Notes under the pieces: model-generated
Database searches by the model: none
Seen by the model: only the letters and a program-made list of their open reading frames with translations
Told to the model about the DNA's origin: nothing
Assembly (NCBI RefSeq): GCF_900156525.1
Contig: NZ_FTPS01000002.1
Location: 1 to 64,000 of the forward strand
Direction: 5' to 3'
Origin: Pontibaca methylaminivorans
Lineage (GTDB): Bacteria; Pseudomonadota; Alphaproteobacteria; Rhodobacterales; Rhodobacteraceae
DNA length: 64,000 bases
In this document: positions 1 to 7,150 of the stretch, in pieces
Layout: every line of letters begins with the position of its first letter
Position numbering within the stretch: the first letter of the stretch is position 1
Translations under genes and position numbers: made by a program

Positions 1-527
1 GTTTCACCCATCGCCGCGCGCCCCAGCAGGATCGATTCGACGATCGTCGCCACGGCCCCCTCCTGCAGGTCCACTTCGGTCCGCCTGGCAAGGCGGCCGC
101 GATCGTACAGGATGGTCTCCTGCGGCAGCCAGTCAAGCCGCCCGCCACGATCCACCCGCAGGCGCTGATTCATCACCGCATTGCCGGAAAGCGCGCGATA
201 GATGCGTTCCGATCCGGGCGCGGTAACGGTCACCCGCGCGCCTTCCTCGACCGTCACTTCGGTCGTGGTCACGTCGCCGCCGGTCATTCCGCCGGCGGTA
301 TTCATGATCACGAGTTCCGTATCATCCGGCTCGACACGCGGCAGGCGCAGCTTGAGACAACCTTCCTGGAACAGGGTTCCTGCCCGGGTTCTTCCGTCGT
401 CTCCCTGCGTGAATGAAATCCGCGCATGGCCGAAGGAGCGCGGCAAGGTGCCTGTGCCGGTCTGGTCTCCATTTGCGACGGCTTCGAGCAATTTCCCCTC
501 TGGTCGGCAGGCCTGGCCCGCCGTCAC
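1..527 (-). CDS. ureD: Urease accessory protein UreD, 3' end outside the window
   Basis: The minus frame is open from 527 to the left edge, so the C-terminal half or more is missing. UreD binds the UreABC apo-urease and, with UreF and UreG, helps deliver nickel to the active site in the cytoplasm. Family hallmarks visible here are RSFGHARISF, an N-T-A-G-G-M-T-G-G-D segment (NTAGG-TGGD is the usual UreD signature), SERIYRAL, DWLPQETILYDRGRL and RRTEVDL near the left edge. A stop closes the frame just upstream. No ATG is available, so the GTG at 527, with AAGGA eight bases before it, is my start. ureABC would lie further left. Family call is firm; the exact start is less so. Confidence 0.88.
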   Translation of the reverse strand, partial: MTAGQACRPEGKLLEAVANGDQTGTGTLPRSFGHARISFTQGDDGRTRAGTLFQEGCLKLRLPRVEPDDTELVIMNTAGGMTGGDVTTTEVTVEEGARVTVTAPGSERIYRALSGNAVMNQRLRVDRGGRLDWLPQETILYDRGRLARRTEVDLQEGAVATIVESILLGRAAMGE

Positions 528-691
528 GCAGTCTGTCCTTCAGGATCGACGCGATCCCGCCTCCCCGGTTAAAGAGCCACCTCGAAGAGGCTGTCAACAG
601 CATAACTCGCACCCAGTTCCGCGACAGCCCGGATGACGGCTGCCGCGCGTGCAGTGCCGCAAACCCGGCATGTGCGCCGGTCGTGTACCGC

Positions 692-1747
692 TCATTCATC
701 CGCCTGCGGACCCTCTTCCTCTGCGGCATCGCGGGCGGCACGCTCGGCCACGAGCCAATCGGCGATGGGTTTGAACGGGCCGTATTTGTGCTGTTCAGGC
801 AGGAAATCCCCGGCCCAGGGCTCGAAGGGCATGTCGGCAGGCTTGCGCAGACGGTCGGGAAAGTCGCTTTCCATTCCTTCCTTGTGGCCGCGTGGCTGCG
901 AATTGATATAGGCCGCCACGTCATAGGCCTCGTCCGGTGTCAGGATGCGATCCTCGTGATCGACACCCTGCGGCATGTTCGCGAGGATGAAACGATAGGC
1001 CATCAGCATCCGATACATGCCGGCACCGTCGTTGTAGCTGTCATCGCCGAACACCGGCGGATAAAGATATCCCTCGCCGTCTCCGGGTTCACCGTTGCGC
1101 ATGCCGTGGCCGTCATCGCCGTGGCAGACGCTGCACTGTTCGGCATAGACCTGCTCTCCGGCGACCGGATCGGCGGCACGGTCCGGCGCCGGATCGGGGA
1201 TGGTGCCGGCGCCGGTCACCTTTGCGCCGACCGGGATGCCTGCGGACAGGAAATGGATATAGGCCGAAAAGGCCCGCATCTCGGCACTGTCGAGCGGCAG
1301 CGCCCGTCCGTTCATCGACCGTTCCATGCACCCGTTCACGCGGTCCTCGACGGTCTGCAGGGTGTTTTCGCGGCCCCGGTACTGCGGGAAGGTGGCGGCA
1401 ACCCCGGTCCAGGGCATGGCAAAGGGCTTGGTCGCGGCGTCCTGATGGCAGCTGGCGCAATCCAGATTATTGCCCGAATAGCGCATGGATTCGTCTTCGA
1501 CCTCGGGGCCGATATGAGCATGGGTCTCGACCGTAAGGGCATGGCCATAGCGCACAGCGCGCCCGTATTCGTCATCGGGCAGGGCGTCAATGTCGCCCAC
1601 GGACCAGTCATTCAGGTCGACTTCCTGCGGCATGTCCTCTGGCCCGGTCGGGCTGTTATCCTCCTGCGCGGCGCTCGGAAGGGGCGCGATGCTGAAAGCG
1701 AGCACAGTCGCGGAAGCGGTGATCAGTGGTGTGAATCTCGGGCTCAT
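692..1747 (-). CDS. TsdA-like periplasmic dihaem cytochrome c
   Basis: A 351-residue protein with a Sec signal peptide (cleavage near APLPSAAQ, residue 28) and two haem motifs, CASCH at 97-101 and CSVCH at 205-209. The segment FPQYRGREN, then RVNGCMERSMNG with Cys140, follows the thiosulfate dehydrogenase (TsdA) layout, in which a cysteine is an axial ligand of haem 1. TsdA couples two thiosulfates to tetrathionate, or runs in reverse, in the periplasm. The acidic C-terminal tail is unremarkable. AGGAGCAGCC precedes the ATG. No sox genes or TsdB partner are in the window, so the true substrate is uncertain; other SoxA/TsdA-type cytochromes share this fold. Confidence 0.8.
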   Translation of the reverse strand: MSPRFTPLITASATVLAFSIAPLPSAAQEDNSPTGPEDMPQEVDLNDWSVGDIDALPDDEYGRAVRYGHALTVETHAHIGPEVEDESMRYSGNNLDCASCHQDAATKPFAMPWTGVAATFPQYRGRENTLQTVEDRVNGCMERSMNGRALPLDSAEMRAFSAYIHFLSAGIPVGAKVTGAGTIPDPAPDRAADPVAGEQVYAEQCSVCHGDDGHGMRNGEPGDGEGYLYPPVFGDDSYNDGAGMYRMLMAYRFILANMPQGVDHEDRILTPDEAYDVAAYINSQPRGHKEGMESDFPDRLRKPADMPFEPWAGDFLPEQHKYGPFKPIADWLVAERAARDAAEEEGPQADE

Positions 1748-2210
1748 GGCTGCTCCTGTGGCATGTCACGCTGGTACCTCTCCGGCACCAGGAATGTTTT
1801 AGCCAAGCCGATCATGAGGAAATGCGTGGCGCTTGTCACGGCGTTTCCGGCACATATCCGGTAGCGCGCCTTAAGCTACTGCCCAAGAACCCAGCAAGTG
1901 ACACGCTATCTTAGATGGAACTTAATTCGGAATGGAGATACTGTGTTGTACCGATCGGCCGATCGCAGTAACGTATTTGTGTATGAGCCAGTCGTTGGCC
2001 AGAAGTTCAAGTGCCTTCATGCTTAGCACCGAGTTTGCTTACTGCCAAGTGAGGTCGATATTGGGCTGACAAGGATCCGTTCTGAATACCACATCGCAAT
2101 AGAGTTTCAGTCGTGTGCTGCCATACACTTCACCTCGCGCCCCGTCGCGCCCTTTGGTTTTATTTCTTTGAAAAGATCTATGCTCGCAGGTCAGGCCTGA
2201 GATAACTCAG
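1748..2210. other. AT-richer intergenic stretch, no gene seen
   Basis: I find no convincing gene on either strand. From about 1860 onward the base composition becomes clearly more AT-rich than the rest of the window, and this continues through the H-NS gene to about 2740. It probably marks the left edge of the acquired segment. It holds the upstream region of the cytochrome gene and the downstream region of the H-NS gene. Confidence 0.6.
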
Positions 2211-2513
2211 TCAGAGTTCAAGCTCAGATATGTCTCTGCCGTTTGCTATGGCGTCATGCACCCATCTCGGCCTGCGGCCCCGACCACTCCAAGTCTGGGT
2301 GGGATTTTCCGGATTGCGATATTTTGGAGACGCACCACCTTTCCCAGAAAAATTAACCAGATCCTCCAATTGATATCCATACTTCGCAACAGCTTGTTGG
2401 GCTGCGATCTTAGCCTCCTGTCGATCTCGTTTGTCAGCCTCCTTCAAAGCCCTCTTCACTTTTGATTGTAACTGCAACAGCTCTTCTCGCGACATTTCGC
2501 CAAGTCTGTCCAT
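2211..2513 (-). CDS. hvrA: H-NS family nucleoid protein, HvrA type
   Basis: A 100-residue protein with an N-terminal charged helical oligomerisation part (MSREELLQLQSKVKRALKEA, residues 8-27) and the H-NS C-terminal DNA-binding core KYRNPENPTQTWSGRGRRP. The W-S-G-R-G-R-R-P-x-W loop is the family's minor-groove (AT-hook-like) element. In Rhodobacter, HvrA regulates photosynthesis and nitrogen-fixation genes; H-NS proteins generally silence AT-rich foreign DNA. The ATG at 2513 has AGGA nine bases upstream. The gene sits in AT-richer DNA beside decayed transposons, so it may be a mobile-element-borne silencer rather than the chromosomal hvrA. Family assignment is firm. Confidence 0.93.
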   Translation of the reverse strand: MDRLGEMSREELLQLQSKVKRALKEADKRDRQEAKIAAQQAVAKYGYQLEDLVNFSGKGGASPKYRNPENPTQTWSGRGRRPRWVHDAIANGRDISELEL

Positions 2514-2868
2514 AAAGCTTTCCTCATAACTATGAAACTGTGTCTGCCTTTATAAAGCAGGAAGGGTATATTAACAGCAAGATCTTTAAATTTTGGAAAG
2601 TTGTCTTCTTGGGTTGCGATACTGCACCAGTCCTTTAAAATTATGATTTCGATTCGAATGCGCTGCCGTAGCAGTGTCAGTCGCATTTCACAGGTGTTTC
2701 GCACTGCTTCCACCGAAGATAGAATAAGGTATGAACTGATCTCCCGTCTCGACTTCCTGATCCTGGACGAGTTGAGATATTTGCCCTTTGGACAGACCGG
2801 CGGCCAGCTTCTGTTCCATCTTATCAGCAAGCTTTACGGTATCCGTCCGGCGTGACCGCGGTTGAAGT

Positions 2869-2937
2869 TCAACTTGGCTGCCAGTTCCAGGGAGCGAGTT
2901 CGTCGATGCGGTTGATGTTGTGATCAGCGATGTGGGT
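2869..2937 (-). pseudogene. IS66 tnpC C-terminal tip
   Basis: The minus strand encodes [19 protein letters not shown] followed by QPS and a stop. The RIDELLPWNW-type ending is characteristic of the IS66 transposase TnpC. Only about the last 20 residues survive, in a frame different from tnpA, and the tip ends close to the element's left inverted repeat as expected. The junction with tnpA, near 2930-2940, is the deletion scar. Confidence 0.75.
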
Positions 2938-3187
2938 CTGGTTCGGCGGCCGAGCCGACGATCTCAACCGGCAGAAAGAATGTGCTATCTCCAGAATCGT
3001 CGGGCGCATCAACTTCGGCTGGGGTGAAACGCGGATCATGCAGCCACGTAAAGATCAGGTTCGAGTTCATCGCCTACCGGCCCGCAACCTGCGCCAAGGA
3101 CACACCAGGCGCTCGTGTCTGCCGGCAGATCGAGCGCTTCTCCTCATCAGACCAGAACCGCTTCCTCTACCCCTTCTTCCCCGCCAT
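2938..3187 (-). pseudogene. tnpA: IS66 tnpA remnant with in-frame stops
   Basis: From the ATG at 3187 the minus strand reads MAGKKG, stop, RKRFWSDEEKRSICRQTRAP, then GVSLAQVAGR, stop, [16 protein letters not shown], and FFLPVEIVG. This matches the small HTH-type TnpA (OrfA) of IS66 elements, which usually reads GKKG-x-RKRFWSDEEKR and RRYAMNANLIFKWL. Two nonsense codons, apparently single-base changes, kill it. The start lies about 85 bp from the element's end, as in intact IS66 copies. Its 3' end runs directly into the tnpC tail, showing a large internal deletion. Confidence 0.78.
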
Positions 3188-3559
3188 CGAGTGCCTCACG
3201 ATGTCCATTATCGATCATGTACATTATCGACCACAGACCCCATCGTGAGAGCAGTCACAACGGACGGATACGCTTTACGAACGAACCTCGATCATCGACA
3301 CAACCAATCTCGCCTTCGGCGAATAGCCGAGCGTGATCGGCGATGCCAAGATGACCACCGCGCTGCTCGACCGGCTCACGCATCATTGCGAGATCGTCGA
3401 AACCGGCAACGAAAGCTGGCGCTTCAAGAACCGGGCGTAACGCCAGGAAGCAGTCACACTGGCCCGCCGCCGCTGCGTTACATGAGGGCTACGCAACGGC
3501 GGGCCAGCTCAGCACCAGAGGGGGTCAACATTGGGGTCTGGCGAACATTACCCGGATCC

Positions 3560-3949
3560 ATTCCCGATCCGCTAAAACCGCAGCTGCGTGTCTTCGCTGT
3601 GGCACGGTTTCGCGCCACATCCACAGCAGGTGTCAGCGCCGCCCGGCTGATCTTCCTGCACATGGCCGGAAGGTGGAGCTGATTTTGCGGGCCCGCCAGT
3701 TTCGTTGTCGTGCTTTGTATTGTCCAGCCAAGATATTCGCGGAGCGGTTTTCCACCGAATGTGACCCGGCCGCATGCGCGCCGCACCTCCCGTCTGCAAG
3801 GATTGATCCAGCACCTTGGTCTGGCACTCGGCGGGCGCCCAGCACAAGCGCTTGCCACACGGCTTCTATTACCGGTCAGCAAGGATACCTTTCTGCGCAG
3901 CATTCGGAATACAGCGGAGGCCGCGAAAAGTGACCGAGTAACGCAATGA
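3560..3949 (+). pseudogene. ISL3-family transposase N-terminal fragment, frameshifted
   Basis: Reading from about 3572 gives CLRCGTVSRHIHSRC, RRPADLPAHGRKVELILRAR, QFRCRALYCPAKIFAERF. This is the zinc-finger N-terminus of ISL3 transposases (C-x2-C ... C-x4-C, DLPWHG-like). Near 3755 the frame shifts, and RTSRLQGLIQHLGLALGGRP and TRLLLPVSKDTFLR follow in the next frame before a stop at 3949. The DDE catalytic domain is missing. It directly follows the IS21 remnant, so one IS probably inserted beside or into another before both decayed. Confidence 0.75.
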
Positions 3950-4059
3950 TGACAATGCACAAGATCCACATCGCTGTACTAGAGGCAGCCGTAGCCGATA
4001 ATGATGAACTGGCCCCTTTTCGACCGGACAGTTGGGCATAACCATGGAGGCTTAGGCAT

Positions 4060-4444
4060 ATGCCTGAGCACATGCTTATGTCAGAGATAGAGATCATCCC
4101 CGATGGCGGCCGTCGGCGTCGCTGGAGCGCAGCTGAGAAGCTGCGGATCGTTGAAGAGACGCTGGATGACCGTGCCAGCATTTCGGTGGTCGCCCGTCGC
4201 AATGGCGTCGCGCCCAATCTGCTGTATCGTTGGCGGCGGCTCATGCTCGAAGGAGGAAGTGTCACCGTGCCCGAGGACGATGACGTCACCAGCAACAAGG
4301 TTGTCCGCCAGACGGAGGACGCTCGAATGTCAGCTCGGGCGCAAGATACTGGAGGCCGAGAACCTGCGTGAAGCTCTGGACAAGTCAAGCTCAAAAAAAC
4401 AGACCTTGCTCGCGCGGTCGCTGCTGGAGGGCGATTTCCAGTGA
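4060..4444 (+). pseudogene. IS3-family orfA, frameshifted
   Basis: From the ATG at 4060 the frame gives IEIIPDGGRRRRWSAAEKLR, IVEETLDDRASISVVARRNG and LLYRWRRLMLEGG, the HTH_Tnp_1 helix-turn-helix of IS3 OrfA that binds the inverted repeats. Near 4320 a one-base change moves the coding sense to another frame, where QLGRKILEAENLREALDK (the leucine-zipper region) and LLARSLLEGDFQ follow to a stop at 4444. A GTG for orfB overlaps this stop. Confidence 0.8.
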
Positions 4445-4900
4445 AGGCGGTGGCGGAAACCCTGGGCGTGGCCGTCTCGAACCTGACCGATCGTCTGAAC
4501 GGGAGAACGAAGCCGCGTCGGCGCTATCATAAAGCGCAAGACGCGGCGGTGGTGCCATTGATCACCGTGCTGGTGACCGCGCGACCGACCTACGGCTACC
4601 GGCGGATCACGGCGATCCTGAACCGCCAGCTTCGGTCGGATGGCCTGGCCCCGGTGAATCACAAGCCGGTTATCGGATCATGCAGGCCCACAACCTGCTC
4701 TTGGCGCGGAAATACACGGAGCGCTCGGAGCATATTCACGATGACAAGGTGATCGTCATGCGCTCGAACCTGCGCTGGTGCTCGGATGGGTTCGAGTTCA
4801 CTTGTTGGAACGGCGACATTGTTCGCGGCGCCTTCCTCATCGATGCTCATGACCGCGAAATCATCGCCTGGCGCACCGTGGTGAACGCCGCCATAATATG
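4441..4900 (+). pseudogene. IS3-family orfB N-terminal part, frameshifted and truncated
   Basis: The frame opens at GTG 4441 (KAVAETLGVAVSNLTDRLNG, YHKAQDAAVVPLITVL, PTYGYRRITAILNRQL). Near 4667 it shifts to a second frame reading MQAHNLLLARKYTERSEHIH, VMRSNLRWCSDGFEF and DIVRGAFLIDAHDREIIAWR, which includes the first catalytic region of the DDE domain. Homology ends near 4895, before the second Asp and the Glu. The gene is non-functional. Confidence 0.8.
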
Positions 4901-5125
4901 CCGCCCCTCAGGGCATCACGAACCTTCGAGCGTTTCTCTTCACACCCTCAAGGTCGAACGCGTTCATCACCGCACCTACGCCACCAGAGCCGAGGCGCGC
5001 CGCGACCTGTTTGCATACAGCGAGGGATTCTACAATTCACGCCGCATGCATTCCGCGATAGGCTGCCGATCACCGGCCGACAAGGAAAAAACAGCGGCCT
5101 GAACCGTCCACTTTTTCAGGGCAAG
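4901..5125 (+). mobile_element. Second IS3-type element, orfB C-terminus and right end only
   Basis: SLHTLKVERVHHRTYATRAE, ARRDLFAYSEGFYNSRRMHS and AIGCRSPADKE, with a stop at 5102, are the C-terminal end of a different IS3 subgroup (usual form FFHTLK-ELVHxRRYATR ... YNxxRLHSALGY). The sequence after the stop, AACCGTCCACTTTTTCAGGG, resembles right ends of such elements. It is fused directly to the preceding IS3 fragment, making a chimera of two elements. No left end or orfA of this second type is visible. Confidence 0.68.
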
Positions 5126-5354
5126 ATCAATGGGCCGCTTCGCAGATCGTCGCGGCCGAGAACCACAGTTTCACCACGTCGCGCTTCTTCCGCTTCATGT
5201 CCTATCAGCTCCTGCGTGTTATCGGGCGGGCGACGGGCAACCGGGACTACCTGCTGATCAAGACCGCGCTTAGCGGCGAACTGCGTCGAGGAGCGACTAT
5301 TTCGGCGGCCTGTTAGTCCTCCTTCTGGTTGCTCCTGCGGTCTATTTCCGCTAA
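5126..5354 (+). pseudogene. Unrecognised C-terminal protein fragment with a membrane segment
   Basis: Immediately after the IS end one frame reads QWAASQIVAAENHSFTTSRF, FRFMSYQLLRVIGRATGNRD and YLLIKTALSGELRR. A one-base shift near 5290 leads into YFGGLLVLLLVAPAVYFR and a stop at 5352-5354. The hydrophobic end suggests a C-terminal transmembrane helix. I do not recognise the family. Truncated by the IS and frameshifted, it looks dead. It directly precedes the esterase gene and may once have been in one operon with it. Confidence 0.35.
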
Positions 5355-5414
5355 CGGATCGCCATAGAGGCCAGCCATATTCCGCCAGTTCGGGATGGAA
5401 TGACAGGAAGTCTC

Positions 5415-6305
5415 ATGAACAACCAGACGAACCATATGCCTCGCCGCCGCCTGATTCTTGGCGCAGCTGCTGTCGGTATGGTTGCCGCGACTGCCCGCGC
5501 CCAGGATCGTCGCCCGCGTGGTGCACAGCCGGCCGAGCGCATCGTCGATCCCCGCGTGACGCAATTCGAAATCGGCCCCGCCGACAAGCCCTGGCGGATC
5601 TTCGTGGGTCTGCCCGTCTCACCGCCCCCTGCGGCTGGTTATTCGGCGATAATCGCGTTGGATGGCAATGCAAGCTTTCCCACGCTTTGGCATCTGCGCG
5701 AGGAAACCGCGCCGCACGCGCCGGTGGCGCTGATCGGGGTCGGCTATCCGATCGAGGTTCGCAACGATACCACCCGCCGGTGGTTTGACCTGACATCGCC
5801 CGGCAAGCAGCCGGTACCGCCAAAAGAGGGATTGCGCGGTCCTGGTGATCGCCCCACCGGCGGCCAGAATACGTTTCTGGCGATGATCGCCGATGAACTG
5901 TTGCCACGCTTGACACGCGAGCTTCCGCTGGAACCTTCGGCGCTGACACTCTTCGGTCACTCGCTGGGTGGGCTTTTTGTTCTGAATGTGCTGTTTACCC
6001 AACCGCAGCTTTTCAGCCGCTATGCCGCAGCTGATCCATCGACCTGGTGGAATGCCGGCGAAGCCCTGCGCGAGGCGGCTGCCTTTCGCGGCGGTGTGCT
6101 TGCTGCTGGCGGCCGGCTTGCGCCGGAACGGCCACTGCTCGTCTCGAATTCGGGTGACCGCCACCCGGAGATCCTCGACGTGCTGGCGGATTTGCCCGGG
6201 CTTGACCTGATCCACCGCCCCCATCCGACTGAGAACCATGGCTCGCTGATGCACCCCGCCGCCGCAGAGGCGCTGGATCTGCATCTGGGCCGTTTACATG
6301 GCTGA
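5415..6305 (+). CDS. Tat-exported alpha/beta-hydrolase, siderophore-esterase (IroE/Fes-like) family
   Basis: A 296-residue protein with a twin-arginine signal (PRRRLILGAAAVGM), so it is probably folded before export to the periplasm. The hydrolase core shows an oxyanion-strand segment SAIIALDGNA, the nucleophile elbow GHSLGG (Ser near residue 183) and a late His in TENHGSLMHP, the order seen in IroE/BesA-type esterases that open ferric siderophores. The ATG at 5415 (AGGAAG just upstream) gives the compact Tat N-terminus; an in-frame ATG at 5400 is an alternative. It is flanked on both sides by IS debris yet has an intact frame. The exact substrate is unknown. Confidence 0.75.
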   Translation: MNNQTNHMPRRRLILGAAAVGMVAATARAQDRRPRGAQPAERIVDPRVTQFEIGPADKPWRIFVGLPVSPPPAAGYSAIIALDGNASFPTLWHLREETAPHAPVALIGVGYPIEVRNDTTRRWFDLTSPGKQPVPPKEGLRGPGDRPTGGQNTFLAMIADELLPRLTRELPLEPSALTLFGHSLGGLFVLNVLFTQPQLFSRYAAADPSTWWNAGEALREAAAFRGGVLAAGGRLAPERPLLVSNSGDRHPEILDVLADLPGLDLIHRPHPTENHGSLMHPAAAEALDLHLGRLHG

Positions 6306-6426
6306 TAAAACGCGCGGTCGGTACGCACTACCTTCAATCTGCTTTCCCTCAAGCTGAAATGATTCGCTATTTGGCGCGACTGGAGAGAACACGCCTGTGG
6401 CGGGAGACCGTCTGCCACCCGACACA

Positions 6427-6659
6427 TCACGCTACAGTCCAGTCCTCGACCTTCAGCCCGTCCACCCGCTCAAATTCCCCGGTATTGTTGGTTACCAGGA
6501 TCAGCCCGCGCGCTTTCGCCTGCCCGGCGATCAGGACATCATAGCGGCCGATCGGCGTATCCTGTCGCGCCAGATCGGCCCTGATCTCACCGGCGACTCG
6601 CGCATCCTCGCGGTCGAAGTCGATGATGGGCAGATCAGCGAAGAGCAGTCGCAGCGTCT
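6427..6659 (-). pseudogene. vapC: VapC-type PIN-domain toxin, N-terminus removed by an IS end
   Basis: The minus strand encodes LRLLFADLPIIDFDREDARV, AGEIRADLARQDTPIGRYD, VLIAGQAKARGLILVTNNT and GEFERVDGLKVEDW. These match the C-terminal 75 or so residues of VapC ribonucleases (about 130 residues), including the Asp of IGRYD and the conserved TNNxxEF region. The N-terminal half with the first catalytic Asp is missing because the IS3-type left end begins exactly at 6660. No vapB antitoxin remains, so the toxin is inactive. Confidence 0.8.
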
Positions 6660-6885
6660 TGAACTGGCCCCCCTTTCGAGCGGACACCCGGGCATAACCA
6701 TGGAGGCTTAGGTCTATCCCTAAGCGCGTGCTTATGTCTGACTATGCAATTATCACCGATGGCGGCCGTCGGCGTCGCTGGTCGGCGTCGGAGAAGCTGC
6801 GCATCATAGAGGAGACGCTGGACGAGACCGCCAGTATCTCGGTGGTTGCCTGCCGCAATGGTGTCGCGCCGAACCCGCTGCGGCC
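6660..6885 (+). mobile_element. Second copy of the IS3 left end, with orfA start only
   Basis: This repeats the left end found at 4005: the TGAACTGGCCCC terminus, the GGCATAACCATGGAGGCTTA leader and the orfA beginning (IITDGGRRRRWSASEKLRI-like), with scattered differences. Homology stops near 6885 at the equivalent of the HTH region, where an IS4-type remnant takes over. Both copies lie in the same orientation 2.65 kb apart, around the esterase gene. Its insertion cut vapC. Confidence 0.82.
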
Positions 6886-7112
6886 TTCACCGACGTAGAA
6901 CGTCACCTGCTCGAACAGGCAACGCCAGAAAGAAAACGCCAGACGCCGCGCGATCTTGCCTTCTATGTAAAGGCGGTCGCGCGGCCCGGAGGCTATCTCG
7001 ACCGAGCTTCAGACGCGCCGCCGGGGACAACCGTTATGGCGAGGTTTCTTCCGACTCGCCGACCTCATGAAGGGGGCCCGCATCGCAACGTCGCCGCCGG
7101 CCACTTATGGGT
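6886..7112 (+). pseudogene. IS4-family transposase C-terminal fragment, frameshifted
   Basis: The reading FTDVERHLLEQATPE, DLAFYVKAVARPGGYLDRAS and DAPPGTT, then after a one-base shift near 7030 LWRGFFRLADLMKGARIATS and PPATYG with a stop at 7112, matches the C-terminal end of IS4-type transposases (usual form RLGGYLDRxxDPPPGxTVxWRG ... LADIxxG). Only about 75 residues remain, joined to the truncated IS3 end. Confidence 0.7.
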
Positions 7113-7150
7113 AACTGCAAGCCGGCCTAAGCCGCGGTTGCTGGTGTCTC

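Larger units (their letters stand above)
2839..3271 (-). mobile_element. Internally deleted IS66-family element (433 bp) with target duplication
   Basis: The ends are near-perfect inverted repeats: 16 of 18 outer bases match (GTATCCGTCCGGCGTGAC at the left, GTATCCGTCCGTTGTGAC read inward from the right). The element is flanked by an 8-bp direct repeat GCTTTACG (2831-2838 and 3272-3279), the duplication length typical of IS66. Inside, on the minus strand, only tnpA and the last codons of tnpC remain; tnpB and nearly all of tnpC are gone. It lies within istB. It could have moved only with a transposase supplied in trans, or it deleted internally after insertion. Confidence 0.9.
2735..3440 (+). 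pseudogene. istB: IS21-family helper ATPase istB, decayed and interrupted
   Basis: Two parts of one IstB reading frame flank an inserted element. The 5' part encodes RLDFLILDELRYLPF and GGQLLFHLISKLY (Walker B region). The 3' part, from 3272, continues with [29 protein letters not shown] and [13 protein letters not shown], stopping at 3440. Removing 2839-3271 plus one copy of the 8-bp duplication restores the frame exactly. The N-terminal half with Walker A is absent, and the Trp codon after FGE is now TAG (3324-3326), so the gene is dead. IstB helps the IstA transposase of IS21 elements; no istA remains. Confidence 0.88.
4005..4900 (+). mobile_element. Degenerate IS3-family element, left end and most of orfAB
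   Basis: The left end begins TGAACTGGCCCC at 4005 and is repeated, with high identity, at 6660. It carries a frameshifted orfA and a broken orfB of the group whose OrfA begins with IIPDGGRRRRW. The part of orfB after about 4895, including the later DDE residues, is replaced by a piece of a different IS3 element. The right end of this element is therefore absent and it cannot transpose. Confidence 0.8.

Noticed and set aside
413-1864. Long plus-strand open frame opposite the dihaem cytochrome gene
   Set aside because: The minus strand encodes a clear signal peptide and two haem motifs. The plus frame has no family pattern and reflects GC-rich codon bias.
3478-3969. 163-codon minus-strand frame across the ISL3 remnant
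   Set aside because: The plus strand has clear, though frameshifted, transposase sense. The minus reading has no family similarity.
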